64,000 bases of DNA from Streptomyces sp. I6 (GTDB taxonomy: Bacteria > Actinomycetota > Actinomycetes > Streptomycetales > Streptomycetaceae). The stretch lies in NCBI GenBank assembly GCA_003725745.1, contig RHDP01000001.1, positions 5,092,501 through 5,156,500 on the forward strand, written 5' to 3'. Position numbers and translations under genes: made by a program. Positions 47,701 to 59,100 of this stretch are shown here, in pieces. The first letter of the stretch is position 1, and every line of letters begins with the position of its first letter. A model generated the notes under the pieces. It was not told the origin of the DNA, did not search any database, and was given only the letters and a program-made list of their open reading frames with translations.

Positions 47701-48447
47701 GGAGTGCCCGCCGAGGTCCTCGCCGCCGCGGCACCGACCCACCCGGAGCCGGTGTTCGCGGCGTTCCGCGCCGCGCTGCGCCGCCCGGGCGGCGGGGCGG
47801 GCGACGTGCTGCGGGCGCTCGCGGGACTCGACACACCCGCGCTGGCCCGCCGCGCGGCCGCCCTGGTGGGCGAGTACGTGGGACTGCGGCCCTCGGGCGG
47901 CGCGCACGCGGCGGCCTTCGTCGCGCTCCGGCTGCGGCACGGCGTGCCGGCGCGGGCCGTGCTGCTGCCGCTCGTGGTGGACCTGCTGCGCGGCCGGCCC
48001 GCGACGGTGCGGTGTGCGCTGGCCGCCGTGCTCGGGGCACCGGGGAGCCCGGCTTGCGAGCCGCTGCGCACCGAGCTGCTGGACGTCCTCCTGGAGTACG
48101 AGCGGTACGAGGGCGGCGACCCGGAGGTCCTGGACACGGTGCTCCAGGCCGCCGTGCGCGCCCCGGGGGTGCGGTCCTCTGATCCCCGCGTCCGCGAACT
48201 GGTCCACCGCGTCGGCCTCCTCCTCGTACGCACCCCGCAGGGCGCGAACCGCTTCGACCGCCGCCTGGTCGAGCTGGCCCGCCAGGTGCCCGGATTCGCG
48301 GCCGACGCGGTGTCGTGGCAGGCGGAGGCGCCCCGGGAGTGGGCGGTGGTGATCGGCCCCAGCACACGCCGGACGCTGGAGGCGCTGGGCAGCCAGGTGC
48401 CGATGCCCACGACGCTGCGCGGGCATGGCAGTCTTAGACCTGCGTAA
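44713..48447 (+). CDS. Trypsin-like domain fused to a STAND-type NTPase with helical C-terminus; three apparent frameshifts
   Basis: About 1245 residues after three bases are restored (47095-47165, 47342-47347, 47385-47391). Residues 1-190 look like a trypsin-like peptidase: TSHEAV with His near 36, EADLALVRTS near 67. The serine motif reads GTAGGGP instead of GxSGGP, so the nucleophile may be lost. Residues about 255-400 are an NTPase: P-loop GALGSGRTT (Arg in place of Lys), Walker B LFVLLDGPEE, then RLVVACRPAYG, the sensor strand of NACHT/STAND proteins. A Gly-rich repeat linker (about residues 640-700) leads to a long alpha-helical, HEAT-like region. It stands alone between the truB terminator and ribF. 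The function is unknown; a signalling or defence switch is inferred. Confidence 0.7.
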   Translation: MGREDLATLVRICDPAGRPRGTGFAVDDRGTVVTSHEAVGGLDRIVLSVPGGGTCAADGVTLLPEADLALVRTSGLALTPLPVAVRDRPGDGAYVRIPAGGWREARVLGEIPATYTADGRAHHLHGALELAVGTGGSDALGPGGTAGGGPVVDSATGSVVAVLTGTAPDTAHPAAGLAVPLRTAAARDPGGPLGALLRRNARTVPGFGADLNLAGARWLAAVSLGPAGPARGAGTRTEPVERPHVVREFAEFEASPAHVLTLTGALGSGRTTELAALAARRAQGAEAGVSIWLRGADLAAGDRGLADAVARVLARSGRVVAGITAHRGGPWTVPAAGTEAAPEHVARVAREAGRPLFVLLDGPEEMPAALAARLPDWTAETARWLRDHGVRLVVACRPAYGERAAALYPEAAVHRPALHLGPLTAREAEQARARLGLPAGATAAADARHPLALGLLAEVRDALSGEVPGRPSREEILTAYTDLMCLRAATRLAETAGHGHDGPRVRLLAARVAGRVHEAARRCLGPGEAGLDRETFGDVFPWRTGWASAVLATGLLVPAGGGYRFAHEEVAEWLQAAHLDVDTVLHPLLHREDDSAVDGGTPALPRHRMGTVVGALLLLDRRSGESALAPRLTALVDVLDGMGALGGLEVPDGRHGLGGPAGFGGPDGRHAFGGSDGPPGFGGSDDSHGSGGPAGIGAPGAGQAAGADIHWWAAGLLRETLLRVPRTRRYLGVLRTLADRITLRALRPGGPRRTPGPGEFGPSFWQALHIGEAERMDLLRRLVPADGPPERTGTGRCGARSAPVPRPQAAARRIPAHAGRPAIWTRSPNGWPGHHEPYSRCSAAGSPTTGRCPRRPARPSGPPSPPRPRPSCTPTGTGRRRSLRGARQHRPPRARELLTALTEDEPSAVCRAVDRWAHDDTRPARRLAAAAYAPAVAAHVTTRADRDLLRYAALALLARPADTALHGAALAVLVRDPRTRPSYLARAVEAYRDDDPGVPAEVLAAAAPTHPEPVFAAFRAALRRPGGGAGDVLRALAGLDTPALARRAAALVGEYVGLRPSGGAHAAAFVALRLRHGVPARAVLLPLVVDLLRGRPATVRCALAAVLGAPGSPACEPLRTELLDVLLEYERYEGGDPEVLDTVLQAAVRAPGVRSSDPRVRELVHRVGLLLVRTPQGANRFDRRLVELARQVPGFAADAVSWQAEAPREWAVVIGPSTRRTLEALGSQVPMPTTLRGHGSLRPA

Positions 48448-48505
48448 GGAGTCATCATTGCGCACGCAGGTTCGATGTTTCGGGTTCGGGCGAGGAGCGG
48501 TCACA

Positions 48506-49456
48506 GTGCAGCGCTGGCGTGGCTTGGAGGACATCCCCCAGGACTGGGGGCGCAGCGTCGTCACCATCGGTTCCTACGACGGCGTGCACCGCGGCCACCA
48601 GCTGATCATCGGGCGGGCCGTGGATCGGGCGCGGGAGCTCGGCGTGCCGTCGGTCGTGGTCACGTTCGATCCGCACCCGAGCGAGGTCGTCCGCCCCGGC
48701 AGCCACCCGCCGCTGCTCGCCCCGCACCACCGGCGCGCGGAGCTGATGGCGGAACTCGGCGTGGACGCGGTGCTGATCCTGCCGTTCACCTCCGAGTTCT
48801 CCAAGCTGTCGCCGGCCGACTTCATCGTGAAGGTGCTGGTGGACAAGCTGCACGCCCGTGCGGTGATCGAGGGCCCCAACTTCCGCTTCGGCCACCGGGC
48901 GGCGGGCAATGTCGACTTCCTGACCGAACTCGGCCGCACCTACGACTACGAGGTAGAGGTCGTCGACCTCTTCGTGCGCGGCGCTGCGGGCGGCGGCGAG
49001 CCCTTCTCGTCCACGCTGGCCCGGCGGCTGATCGCGGAGGGCGACGTGGAGGGGGCGGCGGAGATCCTCGGCCGGCCGCACCGGGTCGAGGGCGTGGTCG
49101 TCCGCGGTGCCCAGCGGGGCCGCGAGCTGGGCTACCCGACGGCCAACGTGGAGACCCTGCCGCACACCGCCATCCCCGCGGACGGCGTCTACGCGGGCTG
49201 GCTCACCGCCGGCGGGGAGCGCATGCCCGCCGCGATCTCCGTGGGCACCAACCCGCAGTTCGACGGCACCGAGCGGACGGTCGAGGCGTACGCCATCGAC
49301 CGCGTCGGCCTCGACCTGTACGGGCTGCACGTGGCGGTCGACTTCCTCGCCTATGTGCGCGGCATGGCCCGGTTCGAGTCCGTCGAGGCCCTTCTCGACG
49401 CCATCGCCACCGATGTGAAGCGCGCGCGTGAACTGACGGCGGAGTACGACGCCTAA
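48506..49456 (+). CDS. ribF: Bifunctional riboflavin kinase/FAD synthetase
   Basis: A 316-residue enzyme that makes FMN and FAD. The N-terminal adenylyltransferase has GSYDGVHRGHQLII and NFRFGHRAAGN; the C-terminal kinase has GRELGYPTANV and GVYAGWL. GTG 48506 follows CGAGGAGCG at a spacing of about nine bases; this gives the usual MQRWRGLEDIP start. It lies 58 bases after the fusion protein gene and converges with the peptide transporter genes. Confidence 0.95.
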   Translation: MQRWRGLEDIPQDWGRSVVTIGSYDGVHRGHQLIIGRAVDRARELGVPSVVVTFDPHPSEVVRPGSHPPLLAPHHRRAELMAELGVDAVLILPFTSEFSKLSPADFIVKVLVDKLHARAVIEGPNFRFGHRAAGNVDFLTELGRTYDYEVEVVDLFVRGAAGGGEPFSSTLARRLIAEGDVEGAAEILGRPHRVEGVVVRGAQRGRELGYPTANVETLPHTAIPADGVYAGWLTAGGERMPAAISVGTNPQFDGTERTVEAYAIDRVGLDLYGLHVAVDFLAYVRGMARFESVEALLDAIATDVKRARELTAEYDA

Positions 49457-49715
49457 GGGCTGTCCCGTTGTCCCCGGTGGATCAGCTGTCCCCGGTGGAT
49501 CGGCGCGCGGCGTCGGATCCGGTGCATCGCCAGGCGGAGGGTCGTCCTCGTGCCGGGTGTATGCGGGCGATCCGGCACGCGGTGAGGTGCCGTAGCCGTC
49601 GTCGTGCGCCCGCCGGGGAGTGCGGGACGGGCCTCGGCCTGGGCCGCGGCGGCGCCGTGCCCGGGCCGCCGGGCCGCCCGGGCGCGACCGCGCGCGGGGT
49701 GTCCCCTCGGGTGCC
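49457..49715. repeat. Convergent intergenic region with a 14-bp direct repeat
   Basis: GTCCCCGGTGGATC occurs at 49470-49483 and 49488-49501, just after the ribF stop. No strong single terminator is obvious. Nothing coding is convincing. Confidence 0.5.
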
Positions 49716-50853
49716 TTACGTCCCCGAGGGTCCCGCCGTGGCCTCCGGGTCCTCGCCCCGGCCGCCCCGGCCTCCGTGCCGTTGCCGCCCCCGGCCTCCG
49801 TGCCCTTGCCGCGGCCGTCCGCGGAAGCCGTGCCGGTCCGCGCCGCCCAGTGGCAGGCCACCGCACCCGTAGAGCCCCCGGCGAGGACCGGCGGGTCCTC
49901 CGTACGGCATCGGCCGGCGACACCGTCGGCAGCGCCCGAGGCGAGGACCTGGCAGCGGGGGTGGAACCGGCAGCCGGGCGGTACGCGCGAGGGGTCCGGC
50001 GGCTCGCCCGCCAGGACCACCGGCGGCACCGCCGACTCCGGCAGCACCGACAGCATCGCCTGTGTGTAGGGGTGCTGAGGGCGTGTCAGCACCTCCTCCA
50101 CCGTTCCCGTCTCCACGACGCGGCCCAGGTACATCACGGCCACCCGGTCCGCGATGTTCCACGCCAGGCCCAGGTCGTGGGTCACCACCAGTGCGGAGAG
50201 GCCCAGCTCGTCGCGCAGCCGCAGCAGCAGGGCCAGGATCTCGCCGCGCACCGAGGCGTCCAGGGAGGCCACCGGCTCGTCGGCCACGATGAGTTCGGGC
50301 CGCAGCACCAGCGCCCCGCGATCACCACGCGCTGGCGCTGCCCGCCGGACAGTTCGTGCGGGTAGCGCAGGAAGAACCGCTCTGGCGGCCGCAGACCCGC
50401 GCGCGAGAGCGCCTCCGCGACCGCCTCCTCCTCGCCGCCCCCGTAGCCGTGGATCCGCAGCCCCTCCGACACCGCGTCGTACACGGTGTGCCGGGGGTTG
50501 AGCGAGCCGCCCGGGTCCTGCAGCACCAGCTGCACCCGCCTGCGGTGCCCCTTCAGCGCCCGCGAGCCGTAGCCGAGCGGCACGCCCCCGAACGACACCC
50601 GCCCCTCCTCCGGCCGCACCAGACCGAGCAGCGCCCGGGCCAGGGACGTCTTCCCGCAGCCGGACTCGCCGACCAGCGCGACGATCTCCCCGGCGCCGAT
50701 GTCCAGATCCACGCCGTCCACGGCACGGGCCGGTGCGGCGCCGCGCCGGCCCGGGTAGGACACCCGCACACCGGTGGCCGACAGCAGGGGGACGGCGGCG
50801 GCATCGGGGGAGGCCTCGCTCCGGTCCGTGCCGGTCTCGTCGACGGCGCTCAC
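49716..50853 (-). CDS. Peptide-type ABC transporter ATP-binding protein (OppF/DppF), two apparent frameshifts
   Basis: About 379 residues after restoring one base near 50313-50316 and one near 49756-49770. Walker A is GESGCGKTS, the signature LSGGQRQRV, Walker B IVADEPVASLD and the H-loop VVTHDLGL. The C-terminal oligopeptide-transporter zinc-like motif PPGCRFHPRCQV is present. Without correction the downstream part would read through antisense to ribF. With it the frame stops at TAA 49716. GTG 50853 overlaps the stop of the partner ATPase gene. It is the last gene of the five-gene importer. Confidence 0.85.
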
Positions 50854-51821
50854 GCTTCCTCCCGCACACCCACGTGCACACAGGCCGCGAGCCGGTCCGG
50901 CCCGGCCTCGCGCAGTTCCTGGTCGTCCCGGCCGCACACCTCCAGCGCCACGGGGCAGCGCGGACGGAACGCACAACCGCCCGGCAGTGCCGACGGGTCC
51001 GGAGGATCACCGGGCAGCCCGCGCGGGGACCGCCGCGAGGCAGGGTCCCCGACCCGCAGGAACGCCGCCGACAGCGCCCGGCCGTACGGGTGCTCCGCCG
51101 CGTCGTACACCGCCCGGGCCGGTCCCTCCTCCACCACCCTGCCCGCGTACATCACGGCGAGGCGGTCGCAGGTGTCGGCCAGCACCGCCAGATCGTGGCT
51201 GATCATCAGCAGCGCGATGTCCTGCCCGGACACCAGCCGTTCGATCAGCCGCAGGATCTGCGCCTGGATCATCACGTCCAGCGCCGTCGTCGGCTCGTCG
51301 GCGATCAGCAGCCGCGGTTCGCAGGCCAGTGCCATCGCGATCATCACGCGCTGGCGCTGGCCGCCGGACAGCTCGTGCGGGTACGCCGCCGCGCGCGACG
51401 CCGGCAGCCCCACCTGCTCCAGCAGCTCACCGGCCCGCCGCTGCGCGGCCGCGGGCGTCGCCCGACCGTGCACGAGCACCGGCTCCGCGATCTGGTCGCC
51501 GATGCGGTGCACCGCGTTCAGGGCGTGCATGGCCCCCTGGAAGACGACGGACGCACCCGCCCACCGCACCGCCCGCAGCCGGCCCCACGTCATGGCGAGC
51601 ACGTCCTCGCCGTCCAGCAGGATCTCGCCCGACAGCCGCGCCGACGCGGGCAGCAGCCGCAGCAGGGCCAGGGCCAGCGTCGACTTCCCGCAGCCCGACT
51701 CGCCCGCCACCCCCAGCTTCCGCCCGGCGCCGAGCGTGAGGTCGACCCCGCGCACGGCCGGGACGGCGGACGCCCCTGACCCGTACGTCACCCGCAGTCC
51801 CCTGATCTCCAGCAGAGTCAA
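50850..51821 (-). CDS. Peptide-type ABC transporter ATP-binding protein (OppD/DppD)
   Basis: A 323-residue ATPase. Walker A GESGCGKST near residue 40, LSGGQRQRV, Walker B LLIADEPTTALD and the H-loop LMISHDLAV are all intact, and it ends with the family's LPGGCAFRPRCPVAL motif. The likely start is TTG 51821, which overlaps the upstream permease stop as TTGA. No better start fits the frame. It pairs with the next ATPase to drive a Dpp/Opp-type importer. Confidence 0.9.
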   Translation of the reverse strand: MTLLEIRGLRVTYGSGASAVPAVRGVDLTLGAGRKLGVAGESGCGKSTLALALLRLLPASARLSGEILLDGEDVLAMTWGRLRAVRWAGASVVFQGAMHALNAVHRIGDQIAEPVLVHGRATPAAAQRRAGELLEQVGLPASRAAAYPHELSGGQRQRVMIAMALACEPRLLIADEPTTALDVMIQAQILRLIERLVSGQDIALLMISHDLAVLADTCDRLAVMYAGRVVEEGPARAVYDAAEHPYGRALSAAFLRVGDPASRRSPRGLPGDPPDPSALPGGCAFRPRCPVALEVCGRDDQELREAGPDRLAACVHVGVREEA

Positions 51822-52795
51822 CGGGACACCCCCAGACGGGGGTTGAGGACGGACTCGACGGCCCGCCCGCACAGCGTGAACGCCAGTGCCACCAGTGCGA
51901 CGGCGATCCCGGGCGGCGCGAGGTACCACCAGTGGCCCGAGGACACCGCGCCCGCCTCCCGTGCGTCCTGGAGCATGCCGCCCCAGGACACCACCGACGG
52001 GTCGCCGAGCCCCAGGAAGGCCAGCGTCGCCTCGGTGAGGATGGCGGCGGAGATGCCGAGCGTCGTCTGGGCCAGCACCAGCGGCATCACCTGGGGCAGC
52101 ACATGGCGGGTCATGATGTGCCGGTGACCGCCGCCGAGGGCTCTCGCGCGCTCGATGTACGGCCGCGACTCGACCGCGATCGTCTGCGCGCGCACCAGCC
52201 GCGCAGTCGTCGGCCAGGTCGTGACGCCGATGGCCAGGATCACCGTCCACACGCTGCGCGACAGCACGGTGGCCAGCACGATCGCCAGGACCAGGGTCGG
52301 CATCACGAGGAACCAGTCGGTGATCCTCATGACGGCCGTGGAGAGCCAGCCGCGGTAGTGCCCCGCGACGATGCCCACGAGCGTGCCGATGGCCACCGAC
52401 AGCGCGGCCGCCAGCAGCCCCACGGTGAGCGAGATCCTGGAGCCCCAGACCAGCAGGCCGAGCAGGGAGCGGCCGAACTGGTCCGTGCCCAGGGGGAAGG
52501 CGCCGCTCGGCGGCTCCAGTGCCCTGCCGGGCGCCTGGGTGACGCTCTGGACGTCACCGCCGACCAGCCACGGCGCGGCCAGGGCGATCAGGGCGAGCAG
52601 CGCGAGGCCCGCGAGGCCCACGACCCCGGCGCGATGGGTGCGGTACCGCCGCCAGAAGCGCGCGACGGAGGCACGCCGGCGTGCCCAGCGCAGTGACCTC
52701 GTCGACCTCGTCGACCTCGTTGGCCTCGACAACTTGGTCGACCTGGTAGATCTGGTCAACCTGGACGGCCTCGTTGGCCTCGGTGGCCTCGTCAT
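51818..52795 (-). CDS. Peptide-type ABC transporter permease (DppC-like)
   Basis: A 325-residue permease with six predicted helices from RTHRAGVVGLAGLALLALIAL. The EAA loop RARALGGGHRHIMTRHVLPQVMPLV is present. The first 33 codons are encoded by eleven imperfect 9-bp repeats and give a very basic tail (TRPPRPTRPSRLTRSTRST) not found in typical DppC proteins. ATG 52795 overlaps the stop of the upstream permease by ATGA. Confidence 0.9.
   Translation of the reverse strand: MTRPPRPTRPSRLTRSTRSTKLSRPTRSTRSTRSLRWARRRASVARFWRRYRTHRAGVVGLAGLALLALIALAAPWLVGGDVQSVTQAPGRALEPPSGAFPLGTDQFGRSLLGLLVWGSRISLTVGLLAAALSVAIGTLVGIVAGHYRGWLSTAVMRITDWFLVMPTLVLAIVLATVLSRSVWTVILAIGVTTWPTTARLVRAQTIAVESRPYIERARALGGGHRHIMTRHVLPQVMPLVLAQTTLGISAAILTEATLAFLGLGDPSVVSWGGMLQDAREAGAVSSGHWWYLAPPGIAVALVALAFTLCGRAVESVLNPRLGVSR
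52695..52793. repeat. Eleven-copy 9-bp tandem repeat at the start of the DppC-like gene
   Basis: Eleven degenerate units of GACCTCGTC type fill the first 33 codons exactly up to the start codon. On the minus strand they encode Arg/Ser/Thr/Pro repeats. The plus strand reads as Asp/Leu/Val repeats. Confidence 0.8.
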
Positions 52796-53850
52796 CGGCC
52801 CACCCTCGGGTCGAGCAGCGGATAGAGCAGGTCGGCCAGCAGGTTCATCAGGATCATCGCCCCCGCGAACACCACGAACAGCCCCTGTACCAGCGGCAGA
52901 TCGGGAACGCTGAGGGCCTGGTAGAACAGCCCGCCGAGCCCCGGCCAGGAGAACACCGTCTCGACGAGGATCGACCCGGCCGCCACATGGCCGAGGTTGA
53001 TGAAGACCATCGTCACCGTCGGCAGCAGGGCGTTGGGGACCGCGTGCCGGCGTCGTACGTCGTCGTCCCGCAGCCCCTTCGCCCGGGCCGTCGTCAGATA
53101 GTCGCCGCCCATCTCTTCGAGCAGCGAGGAGCGCATCACCAGCAGCGTCTGCGCGTAGCCGACGGCCACCAGGGTCAGCACCGGCAGCACCATGTGGTGC
53201 GCGACGTCCAGGACGTACGCGACGCCGGACGTGCCGCCCGACTCCATCCCACCGGTCGGGAACATGCCGGGCACCGGCCCGATCCCCACCGAGAAGGTGA
53301 TGATCAGCAGCAGGCCCAGCCAGAACGACGGCACCGACCACAGCGTCAGCGCCACCCCCGTGTTCAGCCGGTCGCCGAGTCCGCCGTGCCGCCATGCCGA
53401 ACGGGTACCGAGCCAGAGCCCGAGCGCCGAGTAGAGCCCCACGGCCACACCGGTGAGGAGCAGGGTCGCCGGGAGCTTCTGGGCGATGAGTTCCCCGACC
53501 GGCGCCCGGAACTGGTACGACATGCCGAGATCGCCGGTCAGCGCTCCGGCGCAGTAGTCGGAGAACTGCCGCCACAGGGGCAGGTCGAGACCGAACTGCC
53601 TCCGCAGCGTCGCCAGTTGCTCCGCGCTGGTCGGCATACCGTGCGTCATCGCCCTGACCGGGTCACCGGGGATGATCCGGAAGAGGAAGAAGCTGGTCAC
53701 GAGGACGGCGAACAGCGACACCAGGGCGCCGCCGAGTCTGCCGGCCACATAGACCGGATAGGCCGGGGAGGCCGGGTACGCCGCCTTCGCGCCGGCCGTC
53801 CGGCCCGGCCGGGCGCCGGGGGAGCCGGGAGACGGGGCAGCGGCCTTCAT
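52792..53850 (-). CDS. Peptide-type ABC transporter permease (DppB-like)
   Basis: A 352-residue permease with the classic DppB start of the fold (GGALVSLFAVLVTSFFLFRIIPGDPVRAM), six helices and the EAA loop TTARAKGLRDDDVRRRHAVPNALLP. ATG 53850 has a weak ribosome binding site. An in-frame-after-one-missing-base alternative at ATG 53939 (MSRTTRPSGSSPDVP) would add about 30 residues and start right after the binding-protein stop. The choice is open. Confidence 0.88.
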   Translation of the reverse strand: MKAAAPSPGSPGARPGRTAGAKAAYPASPAYPVYVAGRLGGALVSLFAVLVTSFFLFRIIPGDPVRAMTHGMPTSAEQLATLRRQFGLDLPLWRQFSDYCAGALTGDLGMSYQFRAPVGELIAQKLPATLLLTGVAVGLYSALGLWLGTRSAWRHGGLGDRLNTGVALTLWSVPSFWLGLLLIITFSVGIGPVPGMFPTGGMESGGTSGVAYVLDVAHHMVLPVLTLVAVGYAQTLLVMRSSLLEEMGGDYLTTARAKGLRDDDVRRRHAVPNALLPTVTMVFINLGHVAAGSILVETVFSWPGLGGLFYQALSVPDLPLVQGLFVVFAGAMILMNLLADLLYPLLDPRVGR

Positions 53851-53942
53851 CTCGATCCCGGAGGCCCCGGGCGGGTCGGTGCCCCCGGGGCGTCCGGCAC
53901 GTCGGGTGAGGAGCCGGAGGGCCTCGTGGTTCTGCTCATCGG

Positions 53943-55945
<2,003 letters not shown>

Positions 55946-56097
55946 AGGACGTTGACCTCGCGTCGTAGCTCGCTTGGAGGAGGCACGTGGATCTTCTGGG
56001 CGCCAACTGGTGATGCGAAGGTCTATCAGCGTGGTCCAGACGAGTCAACGATGCAGTGACGCCGCGTCAAAACGCCTGTGGGCTGCGCGAACACCGA

Positions 56098-56130
56098 AGG
56101 GCTCGCACCGTGGAGCACGGTGCGAGCCCT
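56098..56130. terminator. Perfect 15-bp terminator after the MinD-like gene
   Basis: AGGGCTCGCACCGTG pairs perfectly with CACGGTGCGAGCCCT around a 3-base loop, 24 bases beyond the MinD-like stop codon and upstream of the importer operon on the same strand. Confidence 0.9.
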
Positions 56131-56153
56131 CATTGGTCTGAACCGCTGACGCC

Positions 56154-59100
56154 CTACTGCTGAGAGGCCGGCGGTGCCTCCGGCGGCTGCGGCCGCGGAT
56201 GGCCGTAGCCGTGGCCGCCTGGGGCACACGGCCCTGGGGTCCGCCCTGATCCGGCTGAGCGGGCGCCCCGTCCTGCGCCGGCGGCTGACCCGGTTGCGCC
56301 GGCTGACCCGGGTGTGCGCCCGGCTGCGCGGGTTGTTGCGGGAAGCCGGCGCCACCCGGCTGCGCAGGCGGCGGACCGGCCGGGTGCGGCACCGACGGCG
56401 CCTGGGGCGGGGGCGCTTGCTGCCACTGCTGCTGCACGCCCGGCATCGGTCCGCCGTACGGCTGCGGACCGCCGAAGCCGGCCCGTCCCCCGAACGGGGG
56501 CTGACCACCCGGCTGATGAGGCTGACCGTAGTGCTGCGGGGGCTGGACTCCCTGCTGCGGCGGGCCGCCCGGCTGACCGGGGTGGTACGGAGGGTGGCCG
56601 GGGTGCTGCGGCTGCCCGGGGCCCGGCGCGTACGCCGGCCCGGGCTGCGGCTGCCCCCGTACGGCTGGTGGGGCATCGGCGGCGCCATGTGCGGCGGCTG
56701 GTGACCCTGGCCCGCGGACGTCCACAGGCCCTGCGCCTGCTGGGCCCGGGCGAAGTCCTCGGCGACCATCGCCGACAGGTTGAAGTACGCCTCGCGCGTC
56801 TTCGGGCGCATCATGTCCAGGTCGACCTCCGCGCCCGCGGACAGGTGCTCGTCGAACGGCACGACCACCACACCGCGGCAGCGGGTCTCGAAGTGCTGCA
56901 CGATGTCCTCGACCTTGATCATCTTGCCGGTCTCCCGGACCCCGGAGATCACGGTGATGGACCGCTGCACCAGCTCCGCGTAGCCGTGCGCCGACAGCCA
57001 GTCGAGCGTCGTGCTCGCGCTGCTGGCGCCGTCCACGGACGGCGTGGAGATGATGATCAGCTGATCGGCGAGGTCCAGCACACCGCGCATCGCGCTGTAG
57101 AGCAGACCCGTACCGGAGTCGGTGAGGATGACCGGGTACTGCCTGCCCAGTACGTCGATCGCCCGGCGGTAGTCCTCGTCGCTGAACGCCGTCGACACGG
57201 CGGGGTCCACGTCATTGGCGATGATCTCCAGACCGGAGGGCGCCTGCGAGGTGAACCGGCGGATGTCCATGTACGAGTTGAGGTACGGGATCGCCTGGAC
57301 CAGGTCGCGGATGGTCGCACCGGTCTCCCGCCGCACCCGCCGCCCGAGCGTGCCCGCGTCCGGGTTGGCGTCGATCGCCAGGATCTTGTCCTGGCGCTCG
57401 GTGGCCAGGGTGGCGCCGAGCGCGGTGGTGGTCGTCGTCTTGCCGACGCCGCCCTTGAGGCTGATCACCGCGATCCGGTAGCAGGACAGCACCGGGGTGC
57501 GGATCAGTTCGAGCTTGCGCTGCCGCTCGGCCTCCTCCTTCTTGCCGCCGATCCTGAACCGGCCCGAGCCGGAGGGGTTGCGGCTCGACCTGGCCTTGGG
57601 CTTGGTGTTGCGCAGCAGGCGGTCGGAGGACAGTTCCACCGCCGCCGTGTAGCCGAGCGGCGCGCCCGGTACCGAGCGCTCGCGCTGGTCGTGCGCGACC
57701 GGCTGGGGCCAGCCCGCACCCGTGCGGGGGTCGACCGGGGCGGCCGGGGGCTGCTGAGCCTGCCCATGGGGGTGCGGCTGTCCCTGCGTCCGGGCCTGCT
57801 GGGCCGGCTGCCGAGGAGCGGCCGGGCCGGGGACGTGCGGTGGCTGCCCGCCCGGGGGTGCCTGGGGCGGTATCGGCCCGGGCCGCCGGGTTGCCGGGTC
57901 GCCTGGGGAAGCCGTAGCCGCTCTGCGGAGGCAGGGGCTCGGGGGCCGGCGCGGCCGGTGGCAGCGGAGCACCGGGCTGCCGCTCCCGGGACGGGCCCGG
58001 GCCGTACGCCGGCGGAGGGAACCCGTAACCGGCCGGGGGTGCGGCCGGGTCGGGATTCCGAGCGCCTGGCTGGGGCTGCTGGGGCTGCTGGGGCTGCTGG
58101 GGCTGCTGGGGCTGCCGGGGTGCGGGGGCTCGGGGAACCCGTGACCGCCCTGCGGGCCCGCGGGCTGCTGGTGCTGGACGCCCGGCGGAGGAAAGCCGTG
58201 GCCGGTGGGCTGCTCCGGTACCCCCGAGGGGGACGCCTGCTGCCCGGGAGCCGCGGCCGCGGGACGATCCGCGGGCTGCGCCTGTACGGGCCACTGGGGC
58301 GCGGCCGTCGGCGTGGCGGGCGGGAAGGCAGGCGGCAGCGGGGGCAGAGCGCCGCCGGCGTCCCGAGAGGCTCCGGGCGCCGGAGCCCAGGGGTGTGCGG
58401 CGGCCGGCAGCGGGTGAGTGCCCTGCGGCGCGGCCGCGGGGCTGTCGTCCTGCGGCAGCGCGGCTTCGGGGACGGAGCCTGCGGGTCCGGGTCCTGCGGG
58501 TCCGGACCCGGCCGGAGTCGAACCGGCCGGGTCGGCGAACGGCGCGGTGTCTGCCGGTTCGGCGCCGGGCGCGGTCTCGGACGGTGGGGCGGCGGGCAGG
58601 GTGCCGTCCGCATCGGCGCCGTGCGCGGTGCCGTACGGTTCGTCCGTCTCGCGCTCGCCGTGGGTGGCGTCCGCCGTCTCGCGCTCGCCCTGGGCGGCGC
58701 CCTCGTACTCGCCCGCGACCGCCGGGCCGGCCTGGGCGGTGCCCCCGTCGCCGTGCTGTTGCCCGGCAGTGGGAGCCTCCTGAGCGGCGCCGGACGCGGA
58801 GCCCTCGCCGCTGCCCTCGGCACTGGGCCCGTCCGCGTCCGAAGGCCCTCCGGGCGCCGCGGGTCCGTGCACGGCCGCCGGCTCGTCCACGCGGTCGGCC
58901 CCAGCGGCCGGGGGCGGAGTCCCAGCGGCCGGACCGGTCTCCTCCTGCGAGGCCGAGGCGGCGGCCGCCGCCTCGCGCTCGGCGAACTCACGCCTGAGAG
59001 CGGCCGGGGAAAACCGCATCGTCGCGCCGCTCTCGACGTCGCCGCCGCCGAACGGCTGCGCCGCCGCGCCGTCCGGGGCGTCGGGAGCCGGGCCGTCCGG

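Noticed and set aside
48455-49715. Continuation of the DppF-like gene antisense through ribF
   Set aside because: The extra 400 residues match no family. A single missing base near 49756-49770 restores a normal stop at 49716.
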